DNA from: Hyphomicrobiaceae bacterium UBA4118
GTDB lineage: Bacteria; Pseudomonadota; Alphaproteobacteria; Rhizobiales; Methyloligellaceae
Direction: 5' to 3'
DNA: 6,277 nucleotides
Assembly (NCBI GenBank): GCA_002383105.1
Contig: DFXC01000139.1
Coordinates: 1-6,277 of the forward strand
Shown: positions 1-4,847 of the stretch, piece by piece
How the letters are laid out: the number at the start of each line of letters is the position of its first letter
Numbering within the stretch: position 1 is the first letter of the stretch
Notes under the pieces: model-generated
Database searches by the model: none
Told to the model about the DNA's origin: nothing
Seen by the model: only the letters and a program-made list of their open reading frames with translations
Position numbers and translations under genes: made by a program

Positions 1-155
1 AGGACAATCTCCAAGACGTGTGGGGCGAGGTCTCTGCCGGGGTGAACTTCTTCAACCCCTCGGCCAACACCTCGGTGTTCGCCAAGCTCGACGTCACCTT
101 CGGCGACAATATCGGCGGCGTCGGCGGCAAAGCCGGCATGCGCGTCAGCTGGTAG
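1..155 (+). CDS. C-terminal end of an outer-membrane autotransporter-type beta-barrel protein (partial)
   Basis: Only the last 50 residues are present. The reading frame begins at base 3 and ends at the TAG at 153-155. The peptide alternates hydrophobic and polar residues in the manner of beta-barrel strands (for example WGEVSAGVNFF and TSVFAKLDVTFG) and ends in GMRVSW. A terminal aromatic residue after an alternating last strand is the usual C-terminal signal recognised by the Bam complex. The tail resembles the autotransporter beta-barrel domain of large surface proteins from rhizobial alphaproteobacteria. The passenger or N-terminal part lies outside the window, so its cargo and function cannot be judged. 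The gene converges on the AsmA-family gene, with 45 bp between the two stops. Another class of barrel protein, such as a porin, is possible but fits less well. Confidence 0.75.
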   Translation, partial: DNLQDVWGEVSAGVNFFNPSANTSVFAKLDVTFGDNIGGVGGKAGMRVSW

Positions 156-175
156 CCGCAGCGACGGACCAGCTG
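146..175. terminator. Inverted repeat across the convergent gene junction, possible weak terminator
   Basis: CAGCTGGT at 146-153 pairs perfectly with ACCAGCTG at 168-175 across a 14-base loop. The left arm overlaps the end of the outer-membrane protein gene, including the first base of its stop codon. It lies just past the AsmA-gene stop on the other strand, so it could act in both directions. No T-run follows on either strand, so it is not a classical intrinsic terminator. It could be an RNA-stabilising hairpin or chance. Confidence 0.3.
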
Positions 176-200
176 CCGGCGAGGCGAAACTATTCCAGCC

Positions 201-2552
201 TTAGCGGAGGATGCGGTCGAGATCGGGATCGTCCGGCTCGTTGCTATCGCCCTGCTCGGTCGCGCCGGCTTCGGGCGTCGGCTCAGCCTGAGGGGTCTTA
301 CCCTTGCCGGGTTGCTTCTGGCTCGCCGGGGGGGCGCCATCGCCTTCCGCGCTGCCGCCGCCGCGCGGGACGATCTGCACGTTACCGAGGAACCGGCCGA
401 TCGCCTCGCCGACCGGTTTCCCCTTGAACTTCTTCTGCAGGGCGTCGCCGATCTGCTTGACCGTCTTCGAGGCCTGCTCGGGGTTGGCGAACATGCCCTT
501 GATCTCAGGCTTGATCGTCGGATGATCCAAGGGGCCTTCGATGCGGACCGGCACGCTTAAGCCGGCGAGATCGTTGGCGCCGCCCTTCCCTTCGGGTCCG
601 GCCACGATCTCGGGATGGGCCAAGATATCGAGGCTGCCTTGCGTCAGGTTCACCGTGCCGGCCGCCGTCACCTGCAGAAGCGGGCTCGTCATTTTGAGAT
701 TGTTGGTCTCGGCAATGCCGTTCTTGATGGTGAAGCTGCCGCCGAGATCGGTGAACGCCGTCTTGGCGCCGGGGCCCTGGCGGAGCTCCGGAATCTGACC
801 CGAGCCGAGCGAGCTGATGAACCCGGTGATGTCGACGCCCTCGACGGAGCCGTCGCTCATGGCGACGCTGCCCTGGCCGGCGAGGGAGGACTTGATCTCC
901 TCGGCGCTAATGCCGGCGCCGCCGATCTGAAGGGAAAGTTTGGTGTGGCCTTCGAGCAGGCTGAACTGGGCGGCATCGCTGAGCAGCGTCTTGGCCTGGA
1001 CACCGTCGAGGCGGAAATCGCCGGTAAAGCTGGGCACCGGCTTGGAGGCATCGAGCACGAGCTTGCCGCTGGCATGGCCGTCATAGAGCTCCATGCCGCC
1101 AAGCGTCGCGTTTAGTACGCCATCGCGGAAGACAAGACCAAGAGAGCTCGGCCCGAGGTCGAGATGCCCCACCCGCGTCTTGCGCACGTTCAGATTGACG
1201 TCGGCATCGACGGAGGCGGGTGAGGCGACCGGGGCCGGAACGGGAGCAACGGGAGTAGCTTGCGGCGGCGGCGCGGCGTCGGCCTCTGATGAAGGCGGCG
1301 CGGGTGCAGTCTCAGGCGCCGATGGCGCAGCGCCCTGCTCCGGCACCTGCCGAGGCATGTCGGTCTCCGCTTGCGGCGGGGCGCTTGGCGCTGCGCTCTC
1401 AGCCGCTTGCGGCTTGGCGCCGGCGTCGGCGGTCTTCCCGGAAGCGCTCGACAGGAAGGGGTTGAGGTCGAGATTGTCGAGCGCAAGGGCTGCCCTGATA
1501 TGCGGCCTTGGGCTCTGCAAGGTCACGACGGCCTCTCCTTGCCCGCTGGCGTGCTCGAGCGCAAAGCGCGCCGCGCTGAAGGTGATCTCGTCATCCTTCC
1601 AAGCGAGGTGGCTGGCCAGCTCGCCGTCGCCGATGGCCGTCGCCGATGGCGGCTTCTCCCGCATCCAGGCAAGCAACGAGGGAATCGAATGGGCCTTGGC
1701 CGAAAGCTGGCCTTCGCCGGAAAGCTTCGGCCGGGTCGAGACGTTGCCGTCGAACCGTGCGGCGATCGCCGGCGTATCGATGGCAAGCACGAGCCGCGCC
1801 GGACGGCTCTGGCGGAGATCGGCGGGAGAGGTCAGCTCGAAGCTGAAATCGACCGTCTGATCCTTCCAATCGAGCTTGCCCGTGCCGGTGAGAGGATCGG
1901 TGATGGTCGGCAAGCTTAAGTTCGCCGCGATATGCTCGATGCGTCTTTCCGTGCCTTTGTCGTCATAGGCGATGAGGACCGTGCCGTCCTCGATGCGCAC
2001 GTCTTGCAGCTTCACGTCGCGCTGGGGCTGATCGCCGGCTGGCTTGGCCACCCCCACTCCGGGCTCCTTGCGCTTCGCGGGCGCGTCGGCGCGGTCGTCG
2101 GAGCCAAGACGGACCGTCAGCACCGGACGCTCCAGCACCACGCGCTTGGCCTCCACCTGCCGGGTCAAAAGTCCGGTCAGGTCGAGATCGAGCACGAGCC
2201 TCGCCACCGAGAAATCGGCGGTGCCGGCCCGCGCCTCGGGATCGGTGAAAGCGGCGTCGGTGATGACGATATGGGGACCGGGCGTGAACATGAGCGAGGT
2301 CGTGCCGTTGACCGTGAGCTCGCGGCCGGTCTGCTCCTTGATGCGGGCGGCAACACGGTCGCGCACCGCGTCCGCCGAAATCAGAAGATTGACGGCGATC
2401 AGCGCGACAACGGCGACGGCCACGACGCCCGCGCCGATCATGAGCAGAAGCTTCATGGGTCCGCTGCGAAGCATCATGAGCCCGCGTCTGGCGCCATCTT
2501 GTGGCGCGCGGGCTTCCGCGGGCGGCGTCTTATGCTTGTTCTGATGTTCCAT
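201..2552 (-). CDS. AsmA-family inner-membrane-anchored periplasmic protein
   Basis: This is a 783-residue AsmA-family protein. Members have one N-terminal membrane anchor and a long periplasmic part rich in beta structure; they are linked to envelope lipid homeostasis and outer-membrane biogenesis. Residues about 34-58 form the transmembrane segment. Residues about 60-150 are the AsmA N-terminal domain, with the typical run LTVNGTTSLMFTPGPHIVI. Residues about 180-365 continue the repeated beta layers. Residues about 370-448 are a Pro/Ala-rich linker. Residues about 450-685 carry the C-terminal AsmA module (SLAGQGSVAMSDGSVEGVD, then a SPLLQVTAAGTVNLTQGSLD stretch). The tail from about 732 is charged and probably disordered. 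The start is uncertain. ATG at 2550-2552 gives the longest product but has no good ribosome site, and residues 1-32 have weaker GC3 bias. Met33 (ATG at 2454-2456), directly before the anchor and preceded by AGCGGA, is a good alternative. At 783 aa it is longer than E. coli AsmA (about 617), largely because of the linker and tail. The family call is firm; the lipid substrate is unknown. Confidence 0.9.
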   Translation of the reverse strand: MEHQNKHKTPPAEARAPQDGARRGLMMLRSGPMKLLLMIGAGVVAVAVVALIAVNLLISADAVRDRVAARIKEQTGRELTVNGTTSLMFTPGPHIVITDAAFTDPEARAGTADFSVARLVLDLDLTGLLTRQVEAKRVVLERPVLTVRLGSDDRADAPAKRKEPGVGVAKPAGDQPQRDVKLQDVRIEDGTVLIAYDDKGTERRIEHIAANLSLPTITDPLTGTGKLDWKDQTVDFSFELTSPADLRQSRPARLVLAIDTPAIAARFDGNVSTRPKLSGEGQLSAKAHSIPSLLAWMREKPPSATAIGDGELASHLAWKDDEITFSAARFALEHASGQGEAVVTLQSPRPHIRAALALDNLDLNPFLSSASGKTADAGAKPQAAESAAPSAPPQAETDMPRQVPEQGAAPSAPETAPAPPSSEADAAPPPQATPVAPVPAPVASPASVDADVNLNVRKTRVGHLDLGPSSLGLVFRDGVLNATLGGMELYDGHASGKLVLDASKPVPSFTGDFRLDGVQAKTLLSDAAQFSLLEGHTKLSLQIGGAGISAEEIKSSLAGQGSVAMSDGSVEGVDITGFISSLGSGQIPELRQGPGAKTAFTDLGGSFTIKNGIAETNNLKMTSPLLQVTAAGTVNLTQGSLDILAHPEIVAGPEGKGGANDLAGLSVPVRIEGPLDHPTIKPEIKGMFANPEQASKTVKQIGDALQKKFKGKPVGEAIGRFLGNVQIVPRGGGSAEGDGAPPASQKQPGKGKTPQAEPTPEAGATEQGDSNEPDDPDLDRILR
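1209..1445 (-). other. Pro/Ala-rich low-complexity linker inside the AsmA-family protein
   Basis: This stretch encodes about residues 370-448, made mostly of Ala, Pro, Ser, Glu and Gln (for example PETAPAPPSSEADAAPPP and ATPVAPVPAPVASPAS). It separates the N-terminal AsmA layers from the C-terminal AsmA module and is probably disordered. It is in frame and without stops, and recognisable AsmA sequence lies on both sides, so it is a flexible spacer and not a gene break. Confidence 0.8.
1624..1649. repeat. Perfect 13-bp tandem duplication within the AsmA-family gene
   Basis: The unit CCGTCGCCGATGG occurs twice back to back, at 1624-1636 and 1637-1649. Because 13 is not a multiple of three, the two copies are read in different frames, giving PSAT and then AIGDG on the minus strand. 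The frame is AsmA-like on both sides, so there is no evidence that the duplication broke the gene. Confidence 0.6.
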
Positions 2553-2644
2553 GGATCCCGGACTAAGTCCCTGACCTTAGCCCGATAAATAAGGTGAGAA
2601 TAGGAATTGGGGCTAGAGGTGGCGGCGGCAGCGGCCAGCCTATT
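2553..2644 (-). promoter_or_regulatory. Intergenic gap upstream of the AsmA-family gene, possible promoter region
   Basis: These 92 bp separate the stop of the DUF1513 gene from the start of the AsmA-family gene, both on the minus strand. The stretch about 2583-2608 is clearly AT-richer than its surroundings and contains TATTCT on the minus strand (2597-2602), a 4-of-6 match to a -10 box, but no convincing -35 partner. An 11-bp palindrome, GGACTAAGTCC, lies at 2560-2570, and CTAAG/CTTAG arms lie at 2563-2567 and 2576-2580. These could form an operator or a leader hairpin. No terminator with a T-run is visible after the DUF1513 gene, so read-through into the AsmA gene is possible. Confidence 0.25.
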
Positions 2645-3754
2645 TCACCTGACCAGGATGGCGTGATTGTCCCACTGAAAGCCCGAAGCCTGGCGGTCCA
2701 TGCTGCCGTTGACGTCGTCGGTGGCAAGCCAGCCCTCGCCGCTTGTCAGCAGGAAGCTCGCGCTGCGATGGGTGGGGGCGAGCCCGCAGCCGTCGTTGAG
2801 GTCGCGCGCCCCGAGATAGCGCCTTGCCGCCACGTCCCAATAAGTGATGAGGCTCCCCTTGGGCGCCGAGGCCGCAACGATGCCGCCGCCGCTATCGGAG
2901 GCGACCGAGCCGATATAGTTGCGCAAGCCCTGTTGCGTCTCGCCTGAGGCCTCCACGATCACCGGCGTCTCGCCGCGGCGGTGAAAGCCGACAAGCGGTG
3001 GCGCATCCTGCTCAGGTCCCCGATATTGGCAGCCGAACACGACCGTATCGCCGGACGCGATGGCGAGATGGCGGATCGAGAGCTGATGCAGCTCGGGCGC
3101 GAGGACGTGCTCTTCGAGGAGGTCGCCGGTCGCGACATCGACATAGACGAGAGACGGACGCATGTCGGGCAAGTTCAGCTCCTCGGTGCCCTTATCGGGG
3201 TGGGTGCGGATGCCGCCATTGGCGATCACCATGGTGCGGCCGTCCGACAGGAGCGCGATGTCGTGAGGCTCCATGCCATGGGCGGGGAACTCACCGATCT
3301 GCCGGTAGCTATCGGTCGCGTCGCGCACGCCGATGACGCCTGCCGCGCGCTCATAGTCGTTCTCGGTGGCATAGAGCAGCCTGCCGGCGGCGGAGAAGAC
3401 CCCATGGCCGAAGAAATGGCGGTCGGACTTAGAGGCGAACCACACCGGCGGGCGCGTTCCGACCGGGATCGCAACGCCGAAGCGGCCGGGGCGCCGGGCA
3501 AAGGCGACCCATTCGCCGCCGTCGGGGCTGAGCGCCACGTCGTGGCCGCGGCCAGGAAGCTCTATCGCGCGCACATCGCCATCGAGGCTGAACAACGCCG
3601 CCGAGTAGGCACCCCTGTCGTCCTTGCGTGCCGCGGCGAAGACTTCGGCGCTGAAAGCTCCGGCGCTCAAGGCGGCGACCGCATCTCTTGGCAGGGCCAG
3701 CATGACGGCGCTGCTCGCGAAGCTCATGAGAAGCGTCCGGCGGTCGAGCTGCAC
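2645..3754 (-). CDS. DUF1513 family protein with Tat-like signal peptide
   Basis: This is a 369-residue protein starting at GTG (3752-3754), with a good ribosome site (GGAGA at 3761-3765, 6-base spacer). The N-terminus DRRTLLMSFA, a hydrophobic run and an AVA-A cleavage-like site near residue 28 indicate export, with the twin arginines pointing to Tat. The mature part carries the family landmarks in order: GHDVALSPDG (70-79), FFGHGVFSAAGRLLYATEND (114-133), GMEPHDIALLSDG (160-172), IANGGIRTHPDKGTEELN (177-194), LSIRHLAIASGD (225-236), YIGSVASDSGG (280-290) and a final WDNHAILVR. The repeated S-x-DG and WD-type elements suggest a beta-propeller fold. It is the last gene of the DUF1111-imelysin operon, 2 bp after the imelysin stop. 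DUF1513 genes commonly sit beside imelysin genes, which suggests a shared periplasmic iron-related task. No enzyme activity is established and no catalytic residue can be assigned. The length is normal for the family. Confidence 0.9.
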   Translation of the reverse strand: MQLDRRTLLMSFASSAVMLALPRDAVAALSAGAFSAEVFAAARKDDRGAYSAALFSLDGDVRAIELPGRGHDVALSPDGGEWVAFARRPGRFGVAIPVGTRPPVWFASKSDRHFFGHGVFSAAGRLLYATENDYERAAGVIGVRDATDSYRQIGEFPAHGMEPHDIALLSDGRTMVIANGGIRTHPDKGTEELNLPDMRPSLVYVDVATGDLLEEHVLAPELHQLSIRHLAIASGDTVVFGCQYRGPEQDAPPLVGFHRRGETPVIVEASGETQQGLRNYIGSVASDSGGGIVAASAPKGSLITYWDVAARRYLGARDLNDGCGLAPTHRSASFLLTSGEGWLATDDVNGSMDRQASGFQWDNHAILVR

Positions 3755-3756
3755 GA

Positions 3757-4845
3757 TTAATCTCCATCCATGGCGTTGAAACCGAAGGCCAGCCCAGCGC
3801 CCCGCGAGATCATATCGCCGGCAGTTTGGCCTGCGCTTTTCAACGAGACCCGCAAGGCTTCGAGCTTGGCGCGCAGACCCTCGTCCTTGACGATGTCAGC
3901 GATCGGCTTGTCCATCCCGCCCAAGACCTCGATGGCGTGGTCGAGGTCGAACAGGATCGAGTCCTCCACTCCGGGCGATTCTCCAGCCACCACTTGAGCG
4001 AAGCCGCCATGAGCGAAGAGAGCGCGGACGCCTTCGAGATTGCCGGCGGCGTTGGCGAAAGTGAGCCCGCTCCGCCAGAAGGCCGCAAGCTTCGGCTTGG
4101 CTTCCTCGGGCTTCGCTCCGAGCGGCTTCCCGAGCTTCTGATCGCGCACGAGCTCGATGCTTGAGCCGAAGGCCTTGAACAGATCGAGCGTCACCTCTTT
4201 CGAGGCGTGGTAGACGGGATCGGATGGGGTGGGATCGAGATAGACCTTGGTGAAGGGCGCGCCGTCGCTCCATCCCTCAACCACCTCCTTGGCGATGTTG
4301 TCGACATTGGCGGCAATGCTCGCGGCGAAGCGGCAGCGGAAGGCGGCATTCCCGCCCTTGGCAAGCGTGTCCGCGCCATCGCCATAGAGCAGCTCTTCGA
4401 GCGCGGGCAGGCCCTGTAGCGCCACACTCTTGGGCGCCAGGGTCTGAGCTGTCACCGTCTCGTCCTCGTTGGCGAGCGCTTCGCGAACCTGCTTCAGGCC
4501 GAGCCCCTTGGGGTCTGGCCAATAGAACAGCCGCTCATAGCGCTGGTTTTGGGTCACCGGACCGAAGCGCAAGATCTCGACCTTGCTCCAGGCGCCGACA
4601 GAGGCGGCGAAGGCGTCCTTGGCGTCTTTGAGGGCGGCGGAAGAAGGCTGCTGGCACAGGTCTTGGACTTCCGTGCTGAGGCTGCCCGTGGTTTCGGCGA
4701 GTGCTGAGTAGCCCGGGCGGATGACCTCGCCGAGCGCCTGCCGCGCAATGCCGGCGTAATCCGTCTCGGCCTGCGCCGAGCTTTCGCACAGGATGACCGC
4801 TGTGAATGCGAAAAGGATTCTCCCCTGGGGCTTCATCCTTCGCAT
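3757..4845 (-). CDS. Imelysin-family periplasmic protein (M75/EfeO-IrpA-like), HxxE motif altered
   Basis: This is a 362-residue protein. I start it at the ATG (4843-4845) that overlaps the upstream stop; the frame is open to an ATG at 4941, but that would run 97 bp into the DUF1111 gene and give an arginine-rich leader. From 4845 the protein has a Sec signal peptide: basic RRMKPQGR, hydrophobic ILFAFTAVILC, and cleavage after SAQA (residue 26). Family landmarks are LRFGPVTQNQRYERLFYWPD (92-111), the helix-rich QGLPALEELLYGDG (144-157), DILF-type SILFDLDHAIEVLGG (296-310) and the terminal GLAFGFNAMDGD. In imelysins the GxHxxE segment is proposed to bind metal. Here the corresponding GLPALE (145-150) has Pro in place of His, so metal binding or peptidase activity by that motif is doubtful. 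The protein matches the second imelysin paralogue that is usually found between DUF1111 and DUF1513. A role in periplasmic iron handling is inferred from the family and the context. Confidence 0.9.
   Translation of the reverse strand: MRRMKPQGRILFAFTAVILCESSAQAETDYAGIARQALGEVIRPGYSALAETTGSLSTEVQDLCQQPSSAALKDAKDAFAASVGAWSKVEILRFGPVTQNQRYERLFYWPDPKGLGLKQVREALANEDETVTAQTLAPKSVALQGLPALEELLYGDGADTLAKGGNAAFRCRFAASIAANVDNIAKEVVEGWSDGAPFTKVYLDPTPSDPVYHASKEVTLDLFKAFGSSIELVRDQKLGKPLGAKPEEAKPKLAAFWRSGLTFANAAGNLEGVRALFAHGGFAQVVAGESPGVEDSILFDLDHAIEVLGGMDKPIADIVKDEGLRAKLEALRVSLKSAGQTAGDMISRGAGLAFGFNAMDGD
3761..3765 (-). promoter_or_regulatory. Ribosome binding site that fixes the GTG start of the DUF1513 gene
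   Basis: GGAGA on the minus strand lies 6 bases before the GTG at 3752-3754 and inside the last codons of the imelysin gene. No in-frame ATG upstream offers a better start, and the predicted Tat signal begins directly after this GTG. Confidence 0.7.
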
Positions 4846-4847
4846 CA
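4843..4847 (-). other. TGATG stop/start overlap joining the DUF1111 and imelysin genes
   Basis: On the minus strand the TGA of the DUF1111 gene (4847-4845) shares its last base with the ATG of the imelysin gene (4845-4843). There is no strong Shine-Dalgarno at normal distance, only GTGAG 11-15 bases upstream. Translation of the imelysin gene therefore probably depends on coupling to its upstream neighbour. A second ATG lies 9 bases further in (4834-4836), with GAAGG directly abutting it, which is too close for a normal ribosome site. Confidence 0.75.

Noticed and set aside
1093..1860. Long plus-strand open frame (255 residues) with Gly/Ala-rich sequence
   Set aside because: It is the antisense image of the Pro/Ala-rich AsmA linker; the low complexity explains the lack of stops.
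1932..2588. Long plus-strand open frame (218 residues) opposite the AsmA gene 5' half
   Set aside because: It mirrors the AsmA coding frame in GC-rich DNA, resembles no family, and the minus-strand frame has clear AsmA domains.
2553..2644. Fur or Irr box in the gap before the AsmA gene
   Set aside because: No 19-bp Fur-like or Irr-like inverted repeat is visible there; the operon promoter should be beyond the right edge.
2981..3760. Plus-strand open frame (259 residues) opposite the DUF1513 gene
   Set aside because: The composition is Arg/Ala/Gly-rich antisense, while the minus strand carries the full set of DUF1513 landmarks.
4780..4800. Lipoprotein signal at the Cys in the imelysin leader (AVILC)
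   Set aside because: The residue before Cys is Leu, not Gly/Ala/Ser, and a good signal peptidase I site (SAQA) follows; a secreted soluble protein is more likely.
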